DNA from: JAFGHJ01 sp964525555 | GTDB lineage: Bacteria > Hydrothermota > UBA3072 | Direction of reading: 5' to 3' | Assembly: GCA_964525555.1 (NCBI GenBank) | Contig: CAZGHN010000008.1 | Location: 47,244-111,243 of the forward strand | Length of the DNA stretch: 64,000 nucleotides | Shown: positions 43,883 to 52,611 of the stretch, in pieces | How the letters are laid out: every line of letters starts with the position of its first letter | Position numbering within the stretch: position 1 is the first letter of the stretch | The notes under the pieces: model-generated | Database searches by the model: none | What the model saw: only the letters and a program-made list of their open reading frames with translations | What the model was told of the DNA's origin: nothing | Translations under genes and position numbers: made by a program

Positions 43883-45067
43883 TCACATTTTTGTTTTGGT
43901 ATAAATACCGCTTACTATACCCATGCCAAACCAAAATAACATTCCAAGACCAACAACATAAATATTATTGTCCAGCAAATTATGAAGAGCCACACCGATA
44001 AGGGAAGCAAATAAACCCTGCGACAACCATCTCTCGTATTCGCTGTTATTTAAGTGCTCCTTTATAAGATTATAATTATCCCGGCTCCATTTGATTGCTA
44101 CACCAAATACGGCAATAAGAGCTGCAGCCCCAATAATCCCGGCTTCTACCAGGAAATTCAAATACATATTATGAATATAATGAGCTCCCTTTTTATATTC
44201 AGGTGGAGAATATTCTTCACATAATAAATAAAAATTATGTATACCAACACCAGTAAATATAGAGTTCTCTTTCCACATTTTGATCCCAGCTTTAAAAGCC
44301 GTAATTCTACTGGGATTTATACCCTCCTTGAAAGCTATGAGTAATCTTGTTCTTAAGGGTGGAAACAATAGAGATATTATCATCAAAACAATAGGCAGCG
44401 TTATAGCTATTAATTTTTTCTTTTTTATAAACAATAGAATAAAAAGTGAAAAAATAAACGCAACTGTCGGCGCCCTGGAAGAAGTCAAAAATAGAGTTAT
44501 GATTCCGAGTATTATAGAAACCCATAAAAATCTCTTCGATTTCTCTTCAATTGCAAAAGAAATAAGTACGGGCAGACAAAAACAAATAAGTGCAGCCAGA
44601 ATCAAAGGATTATAACAAATGGAAGTAATCCTGCTTTTCCCTATCAAAGGAGCTACAATTGGTATACTCTTATAAACCAATGATAATCTTGTTATATATT
44701 GTAGTATTCCTATAACCGATACAAATATTATTAGTACAGCAATTGTTTTAACTAATTTCTCTATACGGTTTTTACCTATTACGAGTTCCTTTGCCAGGAA
44801 ATATATTAAAATATATGATATTAATGCACAACTGGCATAAAAACTGTGCCTTTTATAAACTCCAAATACTGATGACAGAAACATCGTTCCCAGAAGAATA
44901 ATTTGTAATTTATCAAGTAGATTTATCCGGATAGAGGGTTTTGAAAGTAGAACTAAAATTAGAGAAGTTATTATTAAAGGTATAGTAACATATGCGGAGA
45001 TAGCTGTAAAAAAAAGCCCTCCTAATAGGAAATAGAAAGCTTTATCCTGATATGTTTTCTTATCCAT
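43883..45067 (-). CDS. O-antigen ligase/polymerase-type membrane protein
   Basis: The 394-residue protein has about 11-12 hydrophobic helices and the O-antigen ligase (PF04932) signature: LTSSRAPTVAFIFSLFILL, a periplasmic loop with INPSRITAFKAGIKMWKENSIFTGVGIHNF, then HYIHNMYLNFLVEAGIIGAAALIAV. It would join O-antigen or another polysaccharide to its acceptor, or polymerise it, at the periplasmic face. A TATACA box lies 9 nt before the ATG, so the mRNA may be leaderless. It stands alone, separate from the sugar-nucleotide genes at 57-63 kb. Confidence 0.85.
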   Translation of the reverse strand: MDKKTYQDKAFYFLLGGLFFTAISAYVTIPLIITSLILVLLSKPSIRINLLDKLQIILLGTMFLSSVFGVYKRHSFYASCALISYILIYFLAKELVIGKNRIEKLVKTIAVLIIFVSVIGILQYITRLSLVYKSIPIVAPLIGKSRITSICYNPLILAALICFCLPVLISFAIEEKSKRFLWVSIILGIITLFLTSSRAPTVAFIFSLFILLFIKKKKLIAITLPIVLMIISLLFPPLRTRLLIAFKEGINPSRITAFKAGIKMWKENSIFTGVGIHNFYLLCEEYSPPEYKKGAHYIHNMYLNFLVEAGIIGAAALIAVFGVAIKWSRDNYNLIKEHLNNSEYERWLSQGLFASLIGVALHNLLDNNIYVVGLGMLFWFGMGIVSGIYTKTKM

Positions 45068-45076
45068 ATGACAATA

Positions 45077-45104
45077 TGTATAACTGCTTAACCCGAAAAA
45101 GCAA
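45077..45104 (-). promoter_or_regulatory. Putative promoter of the O-antigen ligase gene
   Basis: TTGCTT (45104-45099), a 16-bp spacer and TATACA (45082-45077). The predicted start is about 3 nt before the ATG. The -35 is weak. Confidence 0.5.
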
Positions 45105-45109
45105 GTCTT

Positions 45110-45316
45110 TTTTCGCCGTCAGCTGTCAGCCGTCAGCGGTCAGCTTTTTTCTTGCATGTAGAACATGTAGTTATTGTAGTTTTTGTTTTTCTAAAACCTA
45201 AAGCCAAATACCTAAGACCTAATTTCTCACACAAAGCTCCTAAGAACATAAAATTTTTGGGTTTTTACTATTTAACTATTCAACCATTTAACTATTTCAC
45301 CGATCCGAAGGATCCT
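45110..45316. repeat. Repeat cluster between mltG and the ligase gene
   Basis: GTCAGCTGTCAGCCGTCAGC (45118-45144, a CCGTCAG heptamer array), GCATGTAGAACATGTAGTTA (about 45155-45177), heptamers CTAAGACCTAA, GTTGAATA-type octamers in inverse orientation (TATTTAACTATTCAACCATT), and mini-hairpin GATCC-GAA-GGATC at about 45302-45314. Confidence 0.8.
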
Positions 45317-45319
45317 CTT

Positions 45320-46294
45320 TCAATATGTTCCCTGTACTCTTTTTTTTGCTTTAACGTGTTCTTTATAAGTACTACTGAATATATGGTCACCTCTACCGGT
45401 TGCTACGTAATACAAATAATCGGTTCTCGCTGGATGGAGTGCGGAAATTATAGATTGGAACCCGGGACTTGCTATTGGACCTGGCGGTAAGCCTCTGTTT
45501 CGATATGTGTTGTAAGGGGATTTCACTCTCAAATCTTTATACATCACACGTTTTTTATGTTTACCTAATGCATATAGAACAGTAGCATCGATTTGTAGAG
45601 GCATATTCTTTTTTAATCGGTTGTAAATTACTGATGCTATAATCGGTTTTTCTCTGTCTGTCATCGCTTCTCTTTCTATCATCGACGCTATCGTTATAAT
45701 CTCGTGGGCAGTGAACTTCATAGATTTTATTTCAAATTCTTGAGATGGTTTTAATATAGTAAATAGACTGGCTACCATCCGTCTTATAACATTTTCCGCT
45801 TTCTCACCTTTGTAGAATATGTACGTGTCGGGAAATAAATATCCTTCAATAGAAGGTTTATTTATGCCAAGTTTTCTTATAAAAGCCGTATCGCGTACTA
45901 GGGAATCCAGCCTTGATATATCGATGTCTGCATCTCGATGTTTTCGAAAAGCGCTTATTGTTTCATTTATTTTTAGTCCTTCAGGTATTACTACTTTTAC
46001 AGTCAGTTTTCTTCCCTTAAGCAAATATTCTAAAACTTCCCGCGGCTCTTCATATATCTCAAATTTGTACCACCCGTAAGAAAGACGAGTAGGTTTTTTA
46101 AAGATGATGACCATGATCTTAAATCCAATCCTATCCTGGATAATTCTTGCTTCTTTTAATTTTCTTGAAATAATATTTAGATTTTCGCCTTCTTCGATTT
46201 TAATTATAGCGTTTCCCTTTTTTAAAGGTTTTGCAATAGGATTCAATATTACTCCAATTGCTATAATTATGAGTAAGGCTTTAATTCTCTTCAA
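45320..46294 (-). CDS. mltG: Endolytic murein transglycosylase MltG
   Basis: The 324-residue protein has one N-terminal membrane helix and a LysM-like segment (IKIEEGENLNIISRKLKEARII). The YceG domain carries SIEGYLFPDTYIF, TIASMIEREA (catalytic Glu near 207/209), IASVIYNRLKKNMPLQIDATVLYALG and SPYNTYRNRGLPPGPIASPG. It cuts nascent peptidoglycan strands from the periplasmic side of the inner membrane. It overlaps ruvX by 14 nt. Confidence 0.95.
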   Translation of the reverse strand: MKRIKALLIIIAIGVILNPIAKPLKKGNAIIKIEEGENLNIISRKLKEARIIQDRIGFKIMVIIFKKPTRLSYGWYKFEIYEEPREVLEYLLKGRKLTVKVVIPEGLKINETISAFRKHRDADIDISRLDSLVRDTAFIRKLGINKPSIEGYLFPDTYIFYKGEKAENVIRRMVASLFTILKPSQEFEIKSMKFTAHEIITIASMIEREAMTDREKPIIASVIYNRLKKNMPLQIDATVLYALGKHKKRVMYKDLRVKSPYNTYRNRGLPPGPIASPGFQSIISALHPARTDYLYYVATGRGDHIFSSTYKEHVKAKKRVQGTY

Positions 46295-46673
46295 GGTAAC
46301 CTTTAAGTATTAAGGAAGCTGAGATTTTATCTATAAGTTTTCTGTCTTTCTTTTTCCCTAACTCGGTAACAATCTCAATTGCTTCTTTGGTTGTAAAACG
46401 TTCATCATAAAGTTTTATAGGTATATCTAATTCCTTCTCGATTTCTTCTTTGATTTTTTGGACGAATTTTGCTCTTTGTCCGACTTTACCTTTTGTTGTT
46501 AAAGGAAAGCCCAGTACTATACCTTTAAAATCATATTCTCTATCCAGGTTTTTAATCTCTTTTAGCAGGTTTTCTGTTCTGACGGTTTTCTCAGGTTTAA
46601 CTACATCGAGACTGTTGCTTATAGCAATACCAGTCCATTTGATTCCTATGTCGAGTCCAATCCAGTATTTCAT
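46281..46673 (-). CDS. ruvX: Putative pre-16S rRNA nuclease RuvX/YqgF
   Basis: The 130-residue RNase-H-fold protein has YWIGLDIGIKWTGIAIS, IVLGFPLTTKG, KLYDERFTTKEA and LIDKISASLILKGYLE, the acidic motifs of the YqgF family. It is involved in 16S rRNA 5'-end maturation or resolvase-like activity. The ruvX-mltG pair is common in bacteria. TTGAAA and TATATT lie immediately upstream, so the transcript probably begins at the ATG. Confidence 0.93.
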   Translation of the reverse strand: MKYWIGLDIGIKWTGIAISNSLDVVKPEKTVRTENLLKEIKNLDREYDFKGIVLGFPLTTKGKVGQRAKFVQKIKEEIEKELDIPIKLYDERFTTKEAIEIVTELGKKKDRKLIDKISASLILKGYLEEN

Positions 46674-46678
46674 AACTC

Positions 46679-46706
46679 AATATAATAGTTTTGATTCTAT
46701 TTTCAA
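46679..46706 (-). promoter_or_regulatory. Promoter of ruvX-mltG, probably leaderless
   Basis: TTGAAA (46706-46701), a 16-bp spacer and TATATT (46684-46679). The -10 ends five bases before the ATG at 46673. Confidence 0.6.
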
Positions 46707-46734
46707 GTTGATTTAAGAGTTAAACACGGATAAA

Positions 46735-46810
46735 CACTGTATAACTATTTAACCATTTTTCAATTTATCTATTTGAATGAATCGAAAGATTCTTACGACT
46801 ATTTAACTAA
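46735..46810. repeat. GTTAAATA-type repeats around a mini-hairpin
   Basis: Inverse-orientation octamers (TATAACTATTTAACCATTTT) flank GAATC-GAAA-GATTC at about 46777-46790. Confidence 0.7.
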
Positions 46811-46826
46811 AAATAATTGGATGTAA

Positions 46827-47612
46827 TTATTTTTTAAGCGCTTCGACAAGTCCTCGAAAAGTATAAGGAGGTATTTCCGAAGTTACCTCTATACCATTTT
46901 TTCTTAACTTATCAGCAAGTCTTACGGCAGAAGGAACATCACACCCGGCACTGTACACCTCTTCCCAATCGACTTCTTCGACCGGTAAGGAAAAAATTAG
47001 CTCTCCATTAACAATAAAACTGACAACGTCCGCAAAAGAAATAACATTATCAAGTTCCTGTGAGATTATTATTACCCCAATCCTACCCTTTAAACTCTCT
47101 ATAACCTCAGCAACTCTATCTTTAAATTGCCAGTCAAGACCGGAAAAAGGTTCATCAAGTATCAAATAAGATGGCTCCCAAATAAGAATGGAAGCGAAAG
47201 CTACTATTCTTTTTTCCCCGTAAGAAAGATCAAATGGTGAAGCTTGAAGAATACTGGAATCCAATCCTAAAAAATCGATGATATTATCAAGCTTCCTATC
47301 AATATCCACAACTTCAAATTTTTTCGCGCCATAAACTATTTCCTCATAGACCGTATCATTAAAAAATAAATCCTCAGGAAATTGAAAAAGCAAGCCCATT
47401 TTTCTCCATTCCATCTCAATTTGCTTTCTTGGAGAAAATATTCTTCCATGGTTTGGTTTAATAAGACCTTTCAATAGCATTGCAAGCGTTGTTTTCCCGG
47501 CGCCGTTGGGCCCAATTATAAGATGAACCTGCTCTGAGGTAAAAGACATAGAACAATTTTTAATTACTGGTACTCCCTCATAGCCAAAAGAAACATTTTT
47601 CAACATAATCAT
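46827..47612 (-). CDS. ECF-type ABC transporter ATPase (EcfA2-like)
   Basis: The 261-residue ATPase has Walker A GPNGAGKTT (34-42), Q-loop LLFQFPEDLFFNDTVYEEI typical of EcfA' subunits, signature LSYGEKR, Walker B YLILDEPFSGLD (Glu154) and a C-terminal EcfA-like tail. The switch histidine is replaced: the H-loop reads IIISQELDNV with Gln185. Such ATPases power vitamin or metal uptake with EcfT and an S component. No EcfT or S component gene is adjacent. The gene overlaps the paired ATPase by 4 nt. Confidence 0.88.
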   Translation of the reverse strand: MIMLKNVSFGYEGVPVIKNCSMSFTSEQVHLIIGPNGAGKTTLAMLLKGLIKPNHGRIFSPRKQIEMEWRKMGLLFQFPEDLFFNDTVYEEIVYGAKKFEVVDIDRKLDNIIDFLGLDSSILQASPFDLSYGEKRIVAFASILIWEPSYLILDEPFSGLDWQFKDRVAEVIESLKGRIGVIIISQELDNVISFADVVSFIVNGELIFSLPVEEVDWEEVYSAGCDVPSAVRLADKLRKNGIEVTSEIPPYTFRGLVEALKK

Positions 47613-48364
47613 TTTAGCAACTCCATTATCCTATCGTATTGGGGAATATCCTCTTTATGTTTCTTCAAAAGATTAAAAAAAGCAGAATCATATGAAAAAT
47701 GAGGACTACCTTCAAGTTCTCCGGTTTTAGCTTCAAACATTACCTTACCTTTCTCCAATAATATTACTTTATCCCCAAAATTTATCTCTTGAAAGTTTTG
47801 GGTTATAATCATAAGGGAAGAATGTGTACCTTCCCATATCTCATATATTTTCTCTCTTGATTTTCTATCCAGGTACGAAGTTACTTCATCAAATATCAAA
47901 TACTCAGGCTGCATAGCATAAATACTTGCTATTGCAACTATTTGTTTTTCCCCCGCTGAAAGAGTAGAAGGATCTCTATCTAAAATATAATTTAAATCAA
48001 AATCTTCGATTACTGAATTCACTCTTTCTTTAATTTCTGAACTTTCCTCTCTGATATTACTTAGACCAAAACTGATTTCTCTCCAAACATCTGTTGTAAC
48101 AAACTGGGTTTCCGGGTCTTGAAAAACAATTCCTATTTTTTTTCTAAGTGACTTCAAATCATAATCTGTAATATCCTTCGAATCTATAACTATGCTACCG
48201 GGCTCCGACGGTAATATGCCCGAAAGGCCCAAAGCCAGAGTGCTCTTACCTCCTCCATTCGGCCCAACCAAAACAATATTTTCTTCTTTATTCCAGGAAA
48301 AATTGAAATCTTGAATAACGATATCTTCGTCTCTCTTAAGAGTTAAAGAATAAGTTCTTATCAC
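47609..48364 (-). CDS. ECF-type ABC transporter ATPase (EcfA1-like)
   Basis: The 251-residue ATPase has Walker A GPNGGGKST (34-42), VFQDPETQFVTTDVWREI (EcfA Q-loop style), signature LSAGEKQ and Walker B YLIFDEVTSYLD (Glu160). Here too the switch histidine is missing: IITQNFQEINFGD has Gln189 where THD is expected. It pairs with the downstream ATPase as a heterodimer. It begins 8 nt after the M23 peptidase gene, so the three are one operon. Confidence 0.88.
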   Translation of the reverse strand: MIRTYSLTLKRDEDIVIQDFNFSWNKEENIVLVGPNGGGKSTLALGLSGILPSEPGSIVIDSKDITDYDLKSLRKKIGIVFQDPETQFVTTDVWREISFGLSNIREESSEIKERVNSVIEDFDLNYILDRDPSTLSAGEKQIVAIASIYAMQPEYLIFDEVTSYLDRKSREKIYEIWEGTHSSLMIITQNFQEINFGDKVILLEKGKVMFEAKTGELEGSPHFSYDSAFFNLLKKHKEDIPQYDRIMELLK

Positions 48365-48372
48365 GAAAAAAA

Positions 48373-49278
48373 CTAATAAGTATACTGGAACGTATCGAAA
48401 TAATTCATTGGATCTACAGCACGCCCTAAAACCCTAACTTCGTAATGCAAATGCGTTCCTGTTACGAAACCTGTAGAACCCATTGCTGCGATTTTTTGTC
48501 CTCTTTTAACCCTCTGGCCTCTTTTGACATAAACTCGGGCCAGATGAGCATATCTGGTCGCGAAACCATATCCATGATTAATCTCTATTGTATTTCCATA
48601 TCCACCCCACCATTTAACAGAGGACACAACACCATCAGCTGTAGCAACTACAGTAGTATATGGCCTGTTCGCTATATCATACCCGTAATGAAATTCACGC
48701 TTTCTCGTTATCGGATGTCTACGAAAACCAAAACCACTTGTTATATAACCGTGAGTCGGCCATATCGAAGGTACATGCGAAAGTTTATCATGTAATTCTC
48801 CTAATTTTCCGCCCGCTTCCTCGAAAGACTGCTTTTCGAGCTCTACAAGATTATTAAGCCTATCGATCTGCCTTTCTAATCCTCTCACGCTTGTGTCTAA
48901 ATCCAAAGAGTAAAACTCCTTGTCCTGATGAGGAAAACCACCGATACCCATACGTTTAACCGATTTATCCACCGGTACTAACTTACTGGTAAGAAATAAA
49001 ACCTCGTTGTTTTTACCCACAGAAAATAGACTTTCACCAAGAAACGAAACATCTTCCCTGAGTTTAACTAATTTTTGAAAATATTCCTGTCTCTTAAGTT
49101 CCAATCTGTTATACTCATCAAGAAGAGCTTTCTTCTTCGTTCCTTCTATTGTAATATATGTGAATGCCCCTAAGAATGTACTCAACAGTATAATTGTGTA
49201 AAAAACTGCCCTTTCACTTAAAGGTAATCCCCTCACCTTCCCTTTATTGGTAATAAAGAGTAACGTCCATTTTCTCAT
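48373..49278 (-). CDS. M23 (LytM) family peptidase with coiled coil
   Basis: The 301-residue protein has one N-terminal membrane helix (about 25-45) and a coiled-coil region (LLDEYNRLELKRQEYFQKLVKLRED, LERQIDRLNNLVELEKQSFEEAGGKLGELHDKL). A complete zinc peptidase domain follows: GFGFRRHPITRKREFHYGYDIAN (His and Asp ligands) and GSTGFVTGTHLHYEVRV (HxH). The layout resembles MepM/DipM-type cell-wall endopeptidases or activators. Its start codon is about 3 nt after the predicted transcription start. Confidence 0.92.
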   Translation of the reverse strand: MRKWTLLFITNKGKVRGLPLSERAVFYTIILLSTFLGAFTYITIEGTKKKALLDEYNRLELKRQEYFQKLVKLREDVSFLGESLFSVGKNNEVLFLTSKLVPVDKSVKRMGIGGFPHQDKEFYSLDLDTSVRGLERQIDRLNNLVELEKQSFEEAGGKLGELHDKLSHVPSIWPTHGYITSGFGFRRHPITRKREFHYGYDIANRPYTTVVATADGVVSSVKWWGGYGNTIEINHGYGFATRYAHLARVYVKRGQRVKRGQKIAAMGSTGFVTGTHLHYEVRVLGRAVDPMNYFDTFQYTY

Positions 49279-49768
49279 TGCTCTTATATTTTAATGACTT
49301 TGGCATGTTTTGTCAAGGTGTTTTTTTGTAGGATTTTTGTATAAATCGTATAAAGAAAACAATCATACGCTAAAATCCTTATATAGCTTGACCTTTCAGC
49401 TTTTTTATATATTACTTAAATATAAAAAAATTTCTTTATCTTGATGGATTTTTTACGTAAATTACTGACATTCATTAGTTAAAGAGATGTTTTGATTGTT
49501 TTCTGAATTTAAGGGAAAAACATAGAAAATCATTTACCACGGAGAACAAAGAAAAAAAGACAAAAAAGTAATAGCCACGGATTAACACGGATGAACACAG
49601 ATCAAAAATACTTTTATAATTTTAAAAAAAATATAAAATGGGGTAGGGATGGGAAATCCGTGCATATCTGTGCAAATCTGTGGCCAATAAATATGTCATT
49701 TTGATTTCTAATTATTAATAATTAATTTCTAATGAAAGAATAGAATTCTTTAAAAATAAAGTAAATAG
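49279..49768. repeat. 490-bp divergent gap with octamer and decamer repeats
   Basis: Besides the two flanking promoters, the gap contains CTAAAATCCTTATA twice (49370-49383 and 49782-49795). It also has octamer words at about 49537-49560 (TACCACGGAGAACAAAGAAA), a decamer array at 49563-49604 (AGCCACGGATTAACACGGAT) and an inverted decamer array at 49656-49690 (ATCCGTGCATATCTGTGCAA). No open frame with coding character was found. Confidence 0.7.
49288..49316 (-). promoter_or_regulatory. Promoter of the M23/ECF ATPase operon (leaderless)
   Basis: TTGACA (49316-49311), a 17-bp spacer and TAAAAT (49293-49288). The predicted start near 49281 leaves 3 nt before ATG 49278. Confidence 0.8.
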
Positions 49769-49797
49769 TTGACATAAAACACTAAAATCCTTATAAT
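49769..49797 (+). promoter_or_regulatory. Promoter of the OsmC-like gene (leaderless)
   Basis: TTGACA (49769-49774), a 17-bp spacer and a perfect TATAAT (49792-49797). The predicted start near 49804 leaves about 4 nt before ATG 49808. Confidence 0.88.
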
Positions 49798-49807
49798 CTA
49801 TATAACT

Positions 49808-50227
49808 ATGGAGATTAAAATAAAAAAGGTACAGGGTTTAAAACTGAAAGGAAAAGATGATTCCGGACACGAAATCACGATAGATACAAAAAAAGAATAC
49901 GGAGGTCAGGATTCAGCTCCAACACCTATGAGTATGCTACTTTTATCGCTTGGAGGATGCACCTTGATGGACGTTATTTCTCTTTTAGACAAGATGCGTG
50001 TAAATTATGATAATATAGAAGTTCAGGTAAGAGGAGAAAGACGCGATAAACATCCAAAAACCTTTAAAAGTATTGAAATTAAATACATCGTTTATGGAAA
50101 TAAAGTCGATAAATCAAAAGTAAAAAAAGCTATTGACTTATCTGCTGAAAAGTATTGCTCGATAAGCGCAATGCTTTCTAAAAGTGCAGAAATATCATAC
50201 GTCTTTGAAATTATAAAAAGAAAATAA
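49808..50227 (+). CDS. OsmC/Ohr-family protein
   Basis: The 139-residue protein has GGQDSAPTPMSMLLLSLGGCTLMDVISLLDKMR with Cys51, and DLSAEKYCSISAMLSKSAEISYVFEI with Cys117. These are the two redox cysteines of the OsmC/YhfA-like peroxidase family. It would reduce organic hydroperoxides or act as a related thiol protein. No ribosome site is present, and the promoter abuts the ATG, so translation is probably leaderless. It is followed after 14 nt by the ClpB-like gene, suggesting a stress operon. Confidence 0.9.
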   Translation: MEIKIKKVQGLKLKGKDDSGHEITIDTKKEYGGQDSAPTPMSMLLLSLGGCTLMDVISLLDKMRVNYDNIEVQVRGERRDKHPKTFKSIEIKYIVYGNKVDKSKVKKAIDLSAEKYCSISAMLSKSAEISYVFEIIKRK

Positions 50228-50241
50228 GTTTCGGAGGAATA

Positions 50242-52611
50242 ATGAGAGAAGATAAATTTACACAGAAGGCAAAAGAAGCCCTTTCAATAGCGCAGTCTTC
50301 TCTTTCTAAATTCAACCATTCAGAGATGACTCCTCTTCATCTTTTATACGGCTTGCTGGATGCCCCCGAAGGAATAGTGCCAAAATTGATCGAAGACATG
50401 GCTCTGAATACGGATAAAGTCAAGAATAAAGTATTGGACGAGCTTGAAAAAATCCCAAAAGCTTACGGCTCTGTACAAGTTTATCTGTCTCAGCAGGCAA
50501 ACAAAGCTCTTGACGACGCCTGGGAAGAAGCTCGTAGATTAAACGATAAATATATAGGAACCGAGCATATACTGCTCTCGTTGACTGACGATAAGGAAAA
50601 AACCGGAGAAATACTTGCAGATTTCGGAATAAGCAAGGAAAGAATCTACGCTTCACTTAAAAATGTAAGAGGCGAAGGAAGAATCGAAGATCCTGACGCC
50701 GAAAGCAAATACAAAATACTGGAAAGATATACAAGGGATCTTACAAAAGAGGAAGGAGATCCTGTTATAAATCGCGAAAAAGAAATTCAGCGAGTGATGC
50801 AGATTCTGATAAGAAAAACAAAAAATAACCCCGTACTCATTGGGGAAGCCGGTGTCGGGAAAACCGCAATTGTAGAAGGCTTATCACAAAGAATAAAAAG
50901 CGAAAAAGTCCCGGAGCTATTAAAAAATAAAAGAATTCTCGAACTTGATCTCGCCGGTCTTATAGCAGGAACAAAATTCCGCGGTGAATTCGAAGACAGA
51001 CTAAAAGCTATTATGGGCGAACTGGAAAAGAAAAAAGACGAACTTATTCTTTTCATAGATGAAATTCATACTGTTGTAGGTGCAGGAGCGGCAGAAGGGG
51101 CAATGGATGCTTCCAATATGATGAAACCTTTCCTCGCGCGTGGTGCAATGAAAACTATAGGAGCTACGACCATTTCCGAGTACAGAAAAAATATCGAAAA
51201 GGACCCTGCACTTGAGAGAAGATTTCAACCGGTATGGGTGAATGAACCATCAGTTGCAGATTCAATAGAGATATTACGGGGCTTGAAAGAATCCTATGAA
51301 AAATATCATGAAGTTGAAATAGAAGATTCAGCTATTGAATCGTCAGTAAAACTCTCTAAACGTTATATAACAGATAGATATTTACCCGATAAGGCAATAG
51401 ACTTGCTGGATGAGGCCTGCGCAAAACTTCAACTTGAGAAAGCAGATGTGCCCGGAGACTTAAAAAAGAAGGAAGAAAAAATCAGAAATCTCCAGGAAGA
51501 AGCAAAAAAACTCGCAGAAGAAGGAGACCATCGAGGCGCGCATAAATTGATTGAAGAAGAAGAGAAATTACGCCAGGATTACCAAAGAGAAAAGGAGAAA
51601 TGGACAGAGTGCCATCAGTGCGACAAACCTATAAGTGATGAGGATATCGCAGTTATTATTTCCGATTGGACAGGCATCCCGGTAAGCAAGATGCTTGAGA
51701 AAGAAAAACACAAACTAACAAACCTGGAAGAAGAAATACATAAAAGAATAGTTAATCAAGAATATGCGGTAAAGGCAGTTGCGGATTCAATAAGAAGATC
51801 TCGTTCCGGTATCTCAGATCCTGACAAACCTATAGGGTCCTTCATCTTTCTAGGGCCTACGGGCGTCGGAAAAACAGAACTTGCAAAAGTCCTTGCCTGG
51901 ATTCTTTTCGACTCTGAAGATGCTTTAATAAGAGTAGATATGAGTGAATTTATGGAAAAACACTCAATTGCCCGACTTATCGGCGCCCCTCCAGGGTATG
52001 TAGGATATGAAGAAGGCGGCTATCTGACGGAAGCCGTAAGAAAAAGACCTTACAGTGTAATACTATACGATGAAATAGAAAAAGCTCATCCTGAAGCTTT
52101 TAATATTTTACTTCAAATTTTGGACGATGGGAGATTAACTGATGGAAAAGGTCGAACCGTAAACTTTACAAATACAGTCAATATAATGACTTCCAATATT
52201 GCATCTGACGCAATTCAGAATCTTGCAGATAATTATGAACTCCTCGAAGAAAAAGTCACTGAACAGCTCAGGTTAAAAATGAGACCGGAATTTCTAAACA
52301 GGATCGACGACATTATAATATTCAAACCTCTTAAGCTCGAACAGGTAAAAGAAATTGTAGATATAATGATAACCGATCTTTCCAATCGCTTAAAAGAGTC
52401 GGAAATAGAATTAAAAATAACAGAAAAAGCAAGAGACTTACTGGCGGGAAAAGGCTATGACAAATCTTTTGGTGCTAGACCACTTGCAAGAACAATACAG
52501 AAATTCATCGAAACACCTTTATCACTTAAAATAATTGACGGTGAAATCACAAAAGGAAAAGTCGAAATTGACGTAAAGGATAAGAAATTTGTATTCAAAA
52601 AGAAAAAATAG
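50242..52611 (+). CDS. ClpB/ClpC-like AAA+ unfoldase with short middle domain
   Basis: The 789-residue protein has a double Clp-N domain (1-145), AAA-1 with Walker A GEAGVGKTA (about 200), and LILFIDEIHTVVGAG. The middle coiled-coil is short (about 400-455) and contains ECHQCDKPISDEDIAVIISD. AAA-2 has GPTGVGKTELAK (about 538) and a C-terminal D2-small domain (GYDKSFGARPLARTIQKFIE). The region after VNIMTSNIASDAIQNLAD lacks the (I/L/V)GF loop used by ClpA/ClpC/ClpX to dock ClpP. It is therefore probably a disaggregase like ClpB, although its M domain is far shorter than the four-motif ClpB one. The CxxC in the M domain is unusual. GGAGG precedes the start. Confidence 0.9.
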   Translation: MREDKFTQKAKEALSIAQSSLSKFNHSEMTPLHLLYGLLDAPEGIVPKLIEDMALNTDKVKNKVLDELEKIPKAYGSVQVYLSQQANKALDDAWEEARRLNDKYIGTEHILLSLTDDKEKTGEILADFGISKERIYASLKNVRGEGRIEDPDAESKYKILERYTRDLTKEEGDPVINREKEIQRVMQILIRKTKNNPVLIGEAGVGKTAIVEGLSQRIKSEKVPELLKNKRILELDLAGLIAGTKFRGEFEDRLKAIMGELEKKKDELILFIDEIHTVVGAGAAEGAMDASNMMKPFLARGAMKTIGATTISEYRKNIEKDPALERRFQPVWVNEPSVADSIEILRGLKESYEKYHEVEIEDSAIESSVKLSKRYITDRYLPDKAIDLLDEACAKLQLEKADVPGDLKKKEEKIRNLQEEAKKLAEEGDHRGAHKLIEEEEKLRQDYQREKEKWTECHQCDKPISDEDIAVIISDWTGIPVSKMLEKEKHKLTNLEEEIHKRIVNQEYAVKAVADSIRRSRSGISDPDKPIGSFIFLGPTGVGKTELAKVLAWILFDSEDALIRVDMSEFMEKHSIARLIGAPPGYVGYEEGGYLTEAVRKRPYSVILYDEIEKAHPEAFNILLQILDDGRLTDGKGRTVNFTNTVNIMTSNIASDAIQNLADNYELLEEKVTEQLRLKMRPEFLNRIDDIIIFKPLKLEQVKEIVDIMITDLSNRLKESEIELKITEKARDLLAGKGYDKSFGARPLARTIQKFIETPLSLKIIDGEITKGKVEIDVKDKKFVFKKKK

